A stretch of DNA of 64,000 nucleotides. Source: Taishania sp. Its GTDB lineage: Bacteria; Bacteroidota; Bacteroidia; Flavobacteriales_D; Crocinitomicaceae. The notes below the pieces were generated by a model. It ran no database searches, was not told where the DNA came from, and was given only the letters and a program-made list of their open reading frames with translations. The stretch spans positions 112,092 through 176,091 of the forward strand of contig JASLGM010000028.1 in the NCBI GenBank assembly GCA_030150045.1, written 5' to 3'. Within the stretch, counting starts at the first letter, position 1, and every line of letters begins with the position of its first letter. Shown here in pieces: positions 43,078 through 50,749 of this stretch. The position numbers and the translations under genes were made by a program.

Positions 43078-44451
43078 TTATACGATGACTTTCTCCACTT
43101 CGTTTTTGCGCATATACAATTGTATTATTGCTTTTGCTGAAGCGTTATCATGTTGTCTGTCGATGAAATGTCTCCAAAATTTAGGGCCTTTCTTCATTTT
43201 GTTGAAGGGAATGTATCCATTGCCTATGTATTCACCATTTTCCATATATAAGAGGCATTTTTCTAATTTTGAACGACCTTTTTCGAGTAAATAAAAGGAT
43301 TCGTTTTCTAAGGAAATGTCTTGAATGAGGTTTTTTATTCTCGCATTGTAGGTGGTATATGTTTCTTTTTCCACGCAAGCACCAAAGCATTTTTTTTCTT
43401 CGTAATTGGAACAGTGTTTTTCAGTAGGGGAAAGATGACATAATTTTTGACACAAAGCATATTCTTTACATAGTTTGGTTAAGTGGTTTATTCCCTCTTT
43501 TTTGGTGGCGTAAGCGGTGATTGGGAGTTGGGACTCGTCCTTTGTTAAGGCCACTTTCAAATGTATATAACCCTCGTCATTCAAGGCGTGAGAAGAATAT
43601 AATCCGTACGGATATTTATTTTTTTTGTTCTTAATGTTGTATTTAGGTTTGTATTGTTTAATCCATCGATCTTCTAGTAGTTCAGCCACCAGTTCATTAC
43701 CTGTTAATTCATATTCAATGCGAATGATTTCTTCACGCATTTGTGCACCTTTTTTTGTTTTCGTGTTTCTGAGGTGTTGTTCTACTCTGGATTTTATGTT
43801 TTTACTTTTTCCGACAAATATGATTTGATTGCAATCGTTGTAAAATGAAAATACGCCTGTTTTATTGGGCATTTCATCAATTACATCAGGGTTGAAATCC
43901 GGATGCAGTAGGGAGGTATTGAGTTCTTGTTGTAAAAAGCCTTGTAGGTTATTTTTGTCCTTTTTTAAAAGTATATCGAACAATTGAACAGTTGCAAAGG
44001 CGTCACCTCCTGCTCTGTGTCTACCGTTTATTTTGATGCCTAAATCATTGGATATTTTTCCTAAGCTATAGGATGCATGACCAGGGATAACATAACGTGC
44101 GGCGCGAACGGTACAAATTTGTTCTCTTCTGTAATCATAGCCTAGCCGTTTAAATTCTGAGCGAATCATGCTGTAGTCGAAACTTACGTTGTGAGCAACA
44201 AAGATACTGTCACTTGTGAAGTCAATAATTTGTTTGGCAATCTCAAAGAATTTTGGAGCGTTGGCAACCATTTTGTCGTTGATTCCCGTAAGACGAGAAA
44301 TGAATTCAGGAATTTCACATTCGGGATTGACAAGAGAAACAAATTCGTCAATTACAGACTGACCATCGTGTTTATAGATAGCAATCTCTGTAATCTTTGA
44401 GCCTTTGGGATTTCCTCCTGTGGTTTCAACGTCTATGATGCAATAATTCAT
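43078..44451 (-). CDS. DnaQ-like 3'-5' exonuclease fused to a GIY-YIG (UvrC/Cho-like) nuclease domain
   Basis: The ATG at 44451 gives 457 residues beginning MNYCIIDVETTGG. A 37-residue upstream extension in the same frame runs back towards the neighbouring terminator and is unlikely to be used. An exonuclease of the DEDD type spans 1-175 (DVETTGG; HNVSFDYSMI; HRAGGDAFAT). A GIY-YIG domain lies at about 200-280 (KTGVFSFYNDC; FVGKSKNIKSRVEQHL), and a C-terminal part with clustered Cys (CQKLCHLSPTEKHC, ECFGAC-type) resembles the region after GIY-YIG in UvrC/Cho. It probably acts in DNA repair. Such fusions occur in several bacterial lineages. Confidence 0.87.
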   Translation of the reverse strand: MNYCIIDVETTGGNPKGSKITEIAIYKHDGQSVIDEFVSLVNPECEIPEFISRLTGINDKMVANAPKFFEIAKQIIDFTSDSIFVAHNVSFDYSMIRSEFKRLGYDYRREQICTVRAARYVIPGHASYSLGKISNDLGIKINGRHRAGGDAFATVQLFDILLKKDKNNLQGFLQQELNTSLLHPDFNPDVIDEMPNKTGVFSFYNDCNQIIFVGKSKNIKSRVEQHLRNTKTKKGAQMREEIIRIEYELTGNELVAELLEDRWIKQYKPKYNIKNKKNKYPYGLYSSHALNDEGYIHLKVALTKDESQLPITAYATKKEGINHLTKLCKEYALCQKLCHLSPTEKHCSNYEEKKCFGACVEKETYTTYNARIKNLIQDISLENESFYLLEKGRSKLEKCLLYMENGEYIGNGYIPFNKMKKGPKFWRHFIDRQHDNASAKAIIQLYMRKNEVEKVIV

Positions 44452-44501
44452 ATTGCAAAAATGGGATTTTTTTAAGGATTTCAGGAATGTTTTTGAAACA
44501 A

Positions 44502-44524
44502 AAAAAGGACCGAAGTCCTTTTTA
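44502..44524 (-). terminator. Terminator of the PadR-PspC operon
   Basis: On the minus strand: AAAAAGGAC, TTCG loop, GTCCTTTTTTT. It begins directly after the stop codon at 44525. Confidence 0.85.
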
Positions 44525-46066
44525 TTAATAATCTGAAAAATGGATGTATTCGCCTTTTTCACTCACTACTCCAATTAATTGTGTAGGAATGGTTTGTTCA
44601 CTTTCCTCCATTTGTTTTGGTAAGAAATTCACGGTTTTTTTGTCGAATTGTACACTTTTGTTTTTTGGAATGCGTACATGAATTTCAATTTCTTGGTCTC
44701 TAAATTTATCTTTTTGAGGATACGCATAGTAAGTGTTCAATTTTATATTATTGTCTTCTTTTTGAATGCTGAATTGAATGTTGTTTGCTTTTTCTTGTGC
44801 TTTTAGATTGTTTCTTCCATGTGCTTTTCGTACTAAAAAAAGATGGTATAAACTGTCTGGGCTTTCCGTGAATCTTACGTCGTATCCACTGCTGATGATT
44901 TGTTTTCCATCTATCTCTAAGAATCTTGATCCTTTTTTCTTTTTTACGGTTCTTCCATTTTCTAGTTTTTCAGATAGGTTCATGTTGATGATTAACTGTT
45001 CTTCATTTGAACTGAAAATTTCTTCTTCGATTTCTACTTCGTCTCTAAATTCTTTGAGGGTATCAAAGGTTACATAGGCCGCGGTGATCAATCCAGTGAT
45101 TCCAAAAATGGTCATTGCTATCATGGTGTATTTCCAGATTTTGGGTTTTAAAGAAAACAAAAGGATTAGGGCTCCAATTAATAAGGAAAACAATACGCTT
45201 CCACCTAATGCATAGACACTAAACCATGCGAGGTTTTTTACGAATAGGTTTTCAAACAGTAAATCAGACATTCCTAAAGAGGTAATGATGGTTTGAGAAT
45301 TGTTTTTAATTATTGCCTGGTCGGAAAAGAGGAGTGCGGTGAAACCTAAAATTAATGAAACGGCTATTCCGAGTAAGATTAATCCTACAAAAACGCGTAT
45401 GATTTTCACAATGGCTTTTGTTATTTTATCGATGCGTTCATTGTCTTTAAGTTGTTCTGCTAATCGGGTTGTAGATTTTTCAAATTGCGAAGCTGCAAAA
45501 TTTACTTCTTCTTTGATGGATTCAACATTAATGGGTTTTCCTTGCATACGCAGTCTATCCAATGTTGTCTTTGGTTTTGGCATGACGATCCATAAAACAA
45601 GATAGATAATGAAACCTGATCCACCTAAGATGACGAACAGTACCAATGCCAAACGAATGAGCATGACATTGATGTTCAAGTACGCGGACATTCCGCTACA
45701 AACTCCAGCTATCCATGCGTTGTCAAGATCACGAAATAGGGAGCGCCCAGAAGGAATTTCTGCAAACGTTTCTTCGGAAATAGGCTGTTCTTCATTGTAG
45801 TCTGCATGCGTATAGTCTTTGGGGTCTCCCAAAGTGGCTAATACTTCTGTTACATGGCGCTCTTCTATTACTAGTGTACCTTTTTTTGTTTGTTCGTTGA
45901 GCAATTCAGCTATACGTAATTCTATGTCCTCAATGATGTCTTCTGCACCTTCTTGATTTCCTAAACTTTTTTTTAATCGCAATAAATAATTGTTCAATAG
46001 GCGGTATGCTTCTTCTTCCATTGTGAATGGAACCCCTTTTATATGTATTTGTACAGTTTTGTTCAT
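44525..46066 (-). CDS. PspC domain membrane protein
   Basis: The product has 513 residues. An N-terminal helical region (about 1-100, EDIIEDIELRIAELL) precedes the PspC domain at about 108-165 (RSLFRDLDNAWIAGVCSGMSAYLN with a transmembrane helix). Three further hydrophobic helices lie at about 215-345, and a C-terminal region of beta type follows (about 360-513). PspC proteins take part in envelope-stress responses. The pairing with a PadR regulator immediately upstream (1-nt gap) is a common arrangement in Bacteroidota. The C-terminal half is probably periplasmic. Its own ligand or signal is unknown. Confidence 0.88.
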   Translation of the reverse strand: MNKTVQIHIKGVPFTMEEEAYRLLNNYLLRLKKSLGNQEGAEDIIEDIELRIAELLNEQTKKGTLVIEERHVTEVLATLGDPKDYTHADYNEEQPISEETFAEIPSGRSLFRDLDNAWIAGVCSGMSAYLNINVMLIRLALVLFVILGGSGFIIYLVLWIVMPKPKTTLDRLRMQGKPINVESIKEEVNFAASQFEKSTTRLAEQLKDNERIDKITKAIVKIIRVFVGLILLGIAVSLILGFTALLFSDQAIIKNNSQTIITSLGMSDLLFENLFVKNLAWFSVYALGGSVLFSLLIGALILLFSLKPKIWKYTMIAMTIFGITGLITAAYVTFDTLKEFRDEVEIEEEIFSSNEEQLIINMNLSEKLENGRTVKKKKGSRFLEIDGKQIISSGYDVRFTESPDSLYHLFLVRKAHGRNNLKAQEKANNIQFSIQKEDNNIKLNTYYAYPQKDKFRDQEIEIHVRIPKNKSVQFDKKTVNFLPKQMEESEQTIPTQLIGVVSEKGEYIHFSDY

Positions 46067-46067
46067 A

Positions 46068-46397
46068 TTAATCGATTTTAGTAATCATCGCTACAGTTGT
46101 CTGCAACTCTTCCCATGTTAATGCTAATTCTTGATAAAAAAGTTCACCTTTTTCAGTTAAAGAAAAATATTTTCGGGGTGGCCCCGCTTGTGATTCCTCC
46201 CATCTATAAGTTAGTAATTCTGCGTTTTTTAATCGCGTCAATAAGGGATATAATGTTCCTTCAACAACAATTAATTTTGCGTCTTTTAATTCACCTAGTA
46301 TATCTGAGGGATAAGCTTCCTTCTTTTTTAATATGGCCAATATGCAATACTCTAAAATACCTTTTCGCATTTGAGCCTTTGTATTCTCCATGTTCAT
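46068..46397 (-). CDS. PadR family transcriptional regulator
   Basis: The product has 109 residues. A winged helix of the short PadR type: KGILEYCILAILKKKEAYPSDIL, VVEGTLYPLLTRLKNAELL and RKYFSLTEKGELFY. The second Met (46391) is an alternative start. It lies 1 nt before the PspC gene, so it very likely controls the operon. An inverted repeat flanking the putative -7 element upstream is a good candidate for its own operator. Confidence 0.92.
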   Translation of the reverse strand: MNMENTKAQMRKGILEYCILAILKKKEAYPSDILGELKDAKLIVVEGTLYPLLTRLKNAELLTYRWEESQAGPPRKYFSLTEKGELFYQELALTWEELQTTVAMITKID

Positions 46398-46399
46398 AC

Positions 46400-46439
46400 A
46401 GTACTATTTATTACAAAGATATAAATTATTTATAGTACT
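46400..46439 (-). promoter_or_regulatory. Putative promoter and PadR operator
   Basis: AGTACTAT (46400-46407) and its reverse complement ATAGTACT (46432-46439) enclose the minus-strand -7 element TATCTTTG (46414-46421). A dimeric regulator bound here would block the promoter. No clear -33 TTG was found. Confidence 0.6.
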
Positions 46440-46510
46440 TTGTTATGCATAGTAGTATAATCGTGAGGAATTAACATTGTTAAATATCTAAATGTTTTTA
46501 AATCAACGTT

Positions 46511-47056
46511 TTATCTTTTATTTTTTTTTAGTATTTTTTTGAGAGCTCCTCTCATAGAAGGTTCATTAGCAGTTTCGAATAGGAGTTCTGCTATTTCCAT
46601 TACTTCATTTTTTAATTCAGGGTGGAGGAGTTGTATGTTGTTGAGTAGGTACATACAATGAACGCGTGTGGCAATGGCTTGGTTAAAATTTGTACTTTCT
46701 TTTACGCAAAAGTCAAATACTTCTCCAATGCGATAGGGTTTAATCTTTAGGTGATTAATGGCTTTTCCTAGGCTTCTAAGCACAGAACTATCCTCTGTGT
46801 CTAAGTAGGCATCAATTAATTCATTGTAATAGGATTGTAAGAAATGCGGATGGTATTCACCTAAATGACTGATCACCCAAGCTGAACGCATTGCTGTTCT
46901 ATTGTTAGCATCTTTTCTACAAGCATCTTTTCTACAAGCATCTTTTAATAAGTGGAGGGTTCCATAGGGACGTTCCATAAAATATTGAAGTACTTGTGGT
47001 CTTTTTTCGGCTTGGTCAAAAAAGAGGTCGATGTAAATTGTATCTGATGCATTCAT
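46511..47056 (-). CDS. Hypothetical helical-repeat-like protein
   Basis: The product has 181 residues, almost entirely predicted helix. Leu/Ala-rich segments (SVLRSLGKAINHLKI; ATRVHCMYLLNNIQLLHPEL; ANEPSMRGALKKILKK) resemble HEAT-type repeats, but no family was recognised with confidence. An in-frame tandem repeat of 15 bp (46908-46946) inserts KDACRKDACRKDA, an odd Cys/Lys-rich patch. No signal peptide is seen, so it is probably cytoplasmic. It lies 67 bp after sucD on the same strand, but a terminator separates them. Confidence 0.65.
   Translation of the reverse strand: MNASDTIYIDLFFDQAEKRPQVLQYFMERPYGTLHLLKDACRKDACRKDANNRTAMRSAWVISHLGEYHPHFLQSYYNELIDAYLDTEDSSVLRSLGKAINHLKIKPYRIGEVFDFCVKESTNFNQAIATRVHCMYLLNNIQLLHPELKNEVMEIAELLFETANEPSMRGALKKILKKNKR
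46908..46946 (-). repeat. 15-bp in-frame tandem repeat
   Basis: GCATCTTTTCTACAA occurs twice in a row and is followed by a partial third copy (GCATCTTTT). Each unit adds five residues, so copy-number changes preserve the frame. Confidence 0.85.
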
Positions 47057-47082
47057 AATGTGGAGGACGAGGTTAAAAACAA

Positions 47083-47107
47083 AAAAGGCCGCACAAGGCG
47101 ACCTTTT
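47083..47107 (-). terminator. Terminator of sucD
   Basis: On the minus strand: AAAAGGTCGC, 5-nt loop, GCGGCCTTTTTT, with one wobble pair. It starts 16 nt after the sucD stop. Confidence 0.75.
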
Positions 47108-47123
47108 ATATGAATTAAGAGGA

Positions 47124-47996
47124 TTATTTTCCTAATACTTCAGCCATTTTCATACCGATGTGAGCAGGAGAGTCCACTACGTGAATTCCACATTCTCTCA
47201 TGATACGTTTTTTCGCTTCAGCAGTATCGTCAGCACCACCAACGATTGCTCCAGCGTGACCCATTGTACGTCCTTTCGGAGCTGTTTCACCTGCGATGAA
47301 ACCTACAACTGGTTTTGTACCGTTTTCTTTGATCCAACGAGCAGCGATTGCTTCCAAGCTACCACCAATCTCACCAATCATCACGATTCCTTCTGTTTCA
47401 GGGTCATTCATCAATAATTCTACAGCTTCTTGTGTTGTTGTTCCAATGATTGGATCTCCACCGATACCGATTGCTGTTGTGATTCCTAAACCAGCTTTAG
47501 CAACTTGGTCTGCTGCTTCGTACGTCAACGTTCCAGATTTAGAAACGATACCTACTTTTCCAGTTTTGAAAACAAAACCTGGCATAATTCCAACTTTTGC
47601 TTCACCAGCAGTGATTACACCCGGACAGTTTGGTCCGATCAAACGGCAATCATATCCTTTGATGTATTCTTTAGCTTGCACCATGTCGTTAACAGGAATA
47701 CCTTCTGTAATACAAACGATTACTTTGATACCTGCGTTAGCTGCCTCCATGATTGCATCTGCTGCAAATGCTGGTGGAACGAAAATGATTGAAGTGTCAG
47801 CTCCAGTCGTCTCAACTGCATCTTTAACCGTGTTAAAAACAGGTCTGTCCAAGTGTGTTGAACCTCCTTTACCTGGTGTTACTCCACCTACTACGTTTGT
47901 TCCATATTCAATCATCTGGCCAGCGTGGAAAGTTCCTTCGCCTCCTGTGAATCCTTGAACAATAACTTTTGAATCTTTATTTACAAGTACGCTCAT
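47124..47996 (-). CDS. sucD: Succinate-CoA ligase (ADP-forming) subunit alpha
   Basis: The start at ATG 47996 gives 290 residues (MSVLVNKDSKVIVQGFTG), the usual length. An in-frame extension of 13 residues to 48035 overlaps the promoter and is rejected. The N-terminal CoA-binding domain has VIVQGFTGGEGTFHA. The ligase domain has IGPNCPGVI and the phospho-His loop GHAGAIVGG. It catalyses the substrate-level phosphorylation step of the TCA cycle together with a beta subunit that is not in this window. The separate location of sucD from sucC is worth noting. Confidence 0.95.
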   Translation of the reverse strand: MSVLVNKDSKVIVQGFTGGEGTFHAGQMIEYGTNVVGGVTPGKGGSTHLDRPVFNTVKDAVETTGADTSIIFVPPAFAADAIMEAANAGIKVIVCITEGIPVNDMVQAKEYIKGYDCRLIGPNCPGVITAGEAKVGIMPGFVFKTGKVGIVSKSGTLTYEAADQVAKAGLGITTAIGIGGDPIIGTTTQEAVELLMNDPETEGIVMIGEIGGSLEAIAARWIKENGTKPVVGFIAGETAPKGRTMGHAGAIVGGADDTAEAKKRIMRECGIHVVDSPAHIGMKMAEVLGK

Positions 47997-48032
47997 GTTT
48001 GCGGTTTTAGTATCAAAATTTTTTATTCCTGC

Positions 48033-48063
48033 CAAAAATAGGTTTTTGGTTTTGTTTTATCAA
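48033..48063 (-). promoter_or_regulatory. Putative promoter of sucD
   Basis: On the minus strand, TTG (48061-48063), a 20-nt spacer and TATTTTTG (48033-48040). It predicts a leader of about 30 nt and supports the start at 47996. Confidence 0.72.
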
Positions 48064-48104
48064 GTTGTTCGACTAAAACAATTTACTTTTTAGCAATAAT
48101 TGTC

Positions 48105-48551
48105 CTAATATGCCTCATGTACCTTGATTGTGAACTGCAATATCGCATTTCCAGGTATTTCTCCCTTCCCTTTTTGTCCATAAGCAATGTATGGAGGTGC
48201 AATCAAATAACAGCTGTCTCCAACACTCATTTCAGCTAATACTTCACGCCAAGCGGGAATTAATTCACGGACATTTAATTCAATTGGATTTTCTTGTTTG
48301 TCAAAACTAGAACCATCTAAAAGTTTTCCTTCATAGGTCACTCGTATTTGGTCGTTTGCTTTAATGATTCGTTCGGAGGTAGTACCGTAAATTTTGTAAT
48401 GTAATCCTGAGGATGACTTTTCTAATGAAAGCGCTTGCTTTTTTTCAAATGCCTCAATCTTTTCTTCAAATGCAGCTTTATCTTTGTCAGAATAAGGTTT
48501 ACAAGCAATGGCGGTTAATGCCAGTGCAAATACGAGAATGATGTTTTTCAT
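48105..48551 (-). CDS. FKBP-type peptidyl-prolyl isomerase lipoprotein
   Basis: The product has 148 residues. A lipoprotein signal ends AIAC (Cys17). A helical spacer (about 22-45) precedes an FKBP domain at about 50-148, with IRVTYEGKLLDGSSFDK, the hydrophobic pocket residues of ELIPAWREVLAEMSVGD, and PPYIAYGQKG. It probably assists folding of envelope proteins in the periplasm. Its start overlaps the TraB gene by 4 nt, so it is the last gene of the run starting at 52180. Confidence 0.9.
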   Translation of the reverse strand: MKNIILVFALALTAIACKPYSDKDKAAFEEKIEAFEKKQALSLEKSSSGLHYKIYGTTSERIIKANDQIRVTYEGKLLDGSSFDKQENPIELNVRELIPAWREVLAEMSVGDSCYLIAPPYIAYGQKGKGEIPGNAILQFTIKVHEAY

Positions 48552-49444
48552 AGTTCAATACGGGTTATGGTATATCCTTCGTTTTCTAATAGGTTAATAA
48601 GTCCATTTTTTCCATCTAAATGACCGGCACCAACTGCAATGAAATAAGATTTTTTCTTTAAATCTTTTTTCAATTTCTTCATCCATTTGATGTTTCTTTG
48701 GTCTAAAATATTGGAGATAAAGTTTTTGTCTGTGTATTGGTCTGAGATAATTTGTTCTAAAGCTGCAGTATTACCACTAAAGTAATGATACAACATCTTT
48801 TGATAGAGTGCAGTTACTTTTTCGGGATGACGAATATTTTCCATTATGGAGCGATTGGTTGAAGCGCTATCTTGTGTGGACAAGGCTTTTAATTGATCTT
48901 CAATTTTTTCCATACCATTTACAGGCATGTGGTTCTCATTGGCATAGTTAAACAACGCAATGTCATAAGAATAGTCACCTGAAGAAAAAGGACTCAGTAA
49001 GAGTTGTTCAACAATCATAGGCTTGAATTTTGTTGAATTGATTTTGAGCATGCCTTTTGTAATTTTACAGTGTTTTTCTGCAAAATCAAAAATGCTGTCT
49101 TTTTGTTCTACTGAGAAAAAAGAAAGAAATTCTTTTTCTTTTTTTCCACGAAGATAATATTCCGGTTTAATGTCGCTTAAATTGGCAACTTCTAAATACA
49201 TTTCTTGGGTTTCAGCGATATATGGTTTTAAGATTTCAATGCTAGGGTCGTATTTTGAAGGAACAATATGTATGGTCCCCATTAAATAACTTGCAGGTTG
49301 ATTTTCTTTCGTAATCTTATACAAGGGAACGACTTTTTTCAACGCATAGATAGAATCTACCATTTCTAAAGGGGGTAAAAGTTCTTGTGCATTCAATAAG
49401 GGGCTGCTAAATAACAGCGTAAAGAGGAATAGTAGCTTTTTCAT
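48548..49444 (-). CDS. TraB/GumN family exported protein
   Basis: The product has 298 residues and a signal peptide ending LNAQ. The family's two histidine motifs are present: YLMGTIHIVP near residue 56 and FIAVGAGHLDG near the C-terminus. TraB/GumN proteins are thought to be metal-dependent proteases or related hydrolases, but their substrates are poorly known. It overlaps the FKBP gene by 4 nt and starts 2 nt after the methyltransferase gene. Confidence 0.87.
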   Translation of the reverse strand: MKKLLFLFTLLFSSPLLNAQELLPPLEMVDSIYALKKVVPLYKITKENQPASYLMGTIHIVPSKYDPSIEILKPYIAETQEMYLEVANLSDIKPEYYLRGKKEKEFLSFFSVEQKDSIFDFAEKHCKITKGMLKINSTKFKPMIVEQLLLSPFSSGDYSYDIALFNYANENHMPVNGMEKIEDQLKALSTQDSASTNRSIMENIRHPEKVTALYQKMLYHYFSGNTAALEQIISDQYTDKNFISNILDQRNIKWMKKLKKDLKKKSYFIAVGAGHLDGKNGLINLLENEGYTITRIEL

Positions 49445-49446
49445 GA

Positions 49447-50154
49447 TTAATTGTTTTTTAATTCTACAAGGAAGGCGTATTCATCCGTTTCAAGGATTTC
49501 AAAGGAAAGACCACATTTTTCTGCCGCTTCACAAAAGTTTTGGGCATCTAAGTATAGCCATTTGAACCATTCAGAAGTATGGGAATTGTATTTCATTTGA
49601 TAATTGAAATTACCGTAATATGCTGTGTTTAAATCTACCCAAACAGATCCATCTTCATCCTCATAAAGGTATTGTATGTCTGTTGAATCGATGAGTATTT
49701 TCCCATTCGGCGCAAGTAATGATTTTGCGTGTAAAAGGAATTTTTCAACCCCCTCTAAATCTCCTGCAATGCCAATTCCATTCATAAGCAAAAGAACGGT
49801 ATCGTATTTTTCTTCTTTTAATTCAAAGAAATCAATTTGTCGGGCTGCAATGTTTTTGGAATGTAAAAAACGTACGGCACCTGCCGAGGTGTCAATCGCA
49901 TTGACTTTAAAACCTTTGTTTTGCAAATGTAAAGCATGCACGCCTGCTGCTGCGCCTACATCTAAAATGCTGCCTTGACAAGCCTTTAATGCTGCTTTTT
50001 CAATTTTCGGCATTTCTTTAAATGAACGGAATAAATAGGCTACAGGAATCTGGTCGTCGTCACATAAATCTGAGGCAACAATTATGTCTTCTGCTTTTCC
50101 GTTTTTTGCAAAATCAAGAATGGCTTGACCAATGGGGTCGTTTGTGTGCTCCAT
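49447..50154 (-). CDS. Class I SAM-dependent methyltransferase
   Basis: The product has 235 residues. Motif I ILDVGAAAGVHALHLQNKG, the acidic end of strand 2 in VNAIDTSAGAVRFL and KYDTVLLLMNGIGIAGDL are those of Rossmann-type methyltransferases. The substrate is not evident, and small-molecule or protein targets are both possible. It lies between the pRiA4b-like gene (2-nt gap) and TraB (2-nt gap). Confidence 0.85.
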   Translation of the reverse strand: MEHTNDPIGQAILDFAKNGKAEDIIVASDLCDDDQIPVAYLFRSFKEMPKIEKAALKACQGSILDVGAAAGVHALHLQNKGFKVNAIDTSAGAVRFLHSKNIAARQIDFFELKEEKYDTVLLLMNGIGIAGDLEGVEKFLLHAKSLLAPNGKILIDSTDIQYLYEDEDGSVWVDLNTAYYGNFNYQMKYNSHTSEWFKWLYLDAQNFCEAAEKCGLSFEILETDEYAFLVELKNN

Positions 50155-50156
50155 GA

Positions 50157-50714
50157 TTAATAGTCGTAATCGTCGAAGCTTCCATAATCTTCTTCGCTAT
50201 AATCGTCATCATAATCGTTGAAACCAAATTCATCTTCATCCTCGTCGTCACTTAATTGACCACCTGCGCTTTCAAATAAACGTGCAGTTTCTTCTTCTCC
50301 ACGTGAATCTTCTTTTGGAGCATCACCAACAGCAAGAAAGATAAGTGGCTTTTCAGGTGTTTCTCTTTCATAGCTTACCAATTCAAACAAAACAATCCAC
50401 ATGCGTATGAAGTCGTACACCAAGATGAATTTTTGATCGGGTGCTTCAATGAAGTCGCGTACTTTTGTATTTGCCATAATGGCAATTTCTTCGTCTTCAC
50501 CGAAACTTAAATCTTCAAGTGCAATTTCGGTTCCCTTGTCCCACTCGTCGTTTGAAACATAGATAGAGGCCATTTGATCACCTTTGAATTGAAAGGCTTC
50601 AATGGTAATTTTAAAAAGGTCTTCAAATGTTGCACTGTCTGGAATGATGACATCACGAAAGATTTCGGAATTTTCCTTTGTGTCTAATAATGCTCTGAAT
50701 TTTAACCCTGCCAT
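50157..50714 (-). CDS. pRiA4b ORF-3-like protein with acidic tail
   Basis: The product has 185 residues. The first ~135 match the plasmid pRiA4b ORF-3 / IS1096 TnpR-like domain (KFRALLDTKENSEIFRDVIIPDSATFEDLFKITIEAF; VYDFIRMWIVLFELV). The last ~35 are almost only Asp, Glu, Tyr, Ser and Gly. Despite the family name, no transposase or terminal repeats are near, so it is a chromosomal housekeeping-like gene of unknown function. It lies 35 nt after the CCA transferase gene. Confidence 0.82.
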   Translation of the reverse strand: MAGLKFRALLDTKENSEIFRDVIIPDSATFEDLFKITIEAFQFKGDQMASIYVSNDEWDKGTEIALEDLSFGEDEEIAIMANTKVRDFIEAPDQKFILVYDFIRMWIVLFELVSYERETPEKPLIFLAVGDAPKEDSRGEEETARLFESAGGQLSDDEDEDEFGFNDYDDDYSEEDYGSFDDYDY

Positions 50715-50749
50715 AGTGTTTTTATATTATGCTTTTTCAAAAAATAATT

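Noticed and set aside
44452..44562. N-terminal extension of the DnaQ/GIY-YIG protein to 44562
   Set aside because: It overlaps the terminator of the upstream operon and lies before the conserved start MNYCIIDVETTGG.
47296..47958. 220-codon open frame antisense to sucD
   Set aside because: A shadow of a conserved gene with strong codon bias; no family resemblance.
47997..48035. 13-residue extension of SucD
   Set aside because: It would begin inside the -7 promoter element, and the family starts at MSVLVNKDS.
50157..50714. Mobile element suggested by the IS1096/pRiA4b family name
   Set aside because: No transposase, terminal inverted repeats or target duplications are near, and the gene sits in a housekeeping run.
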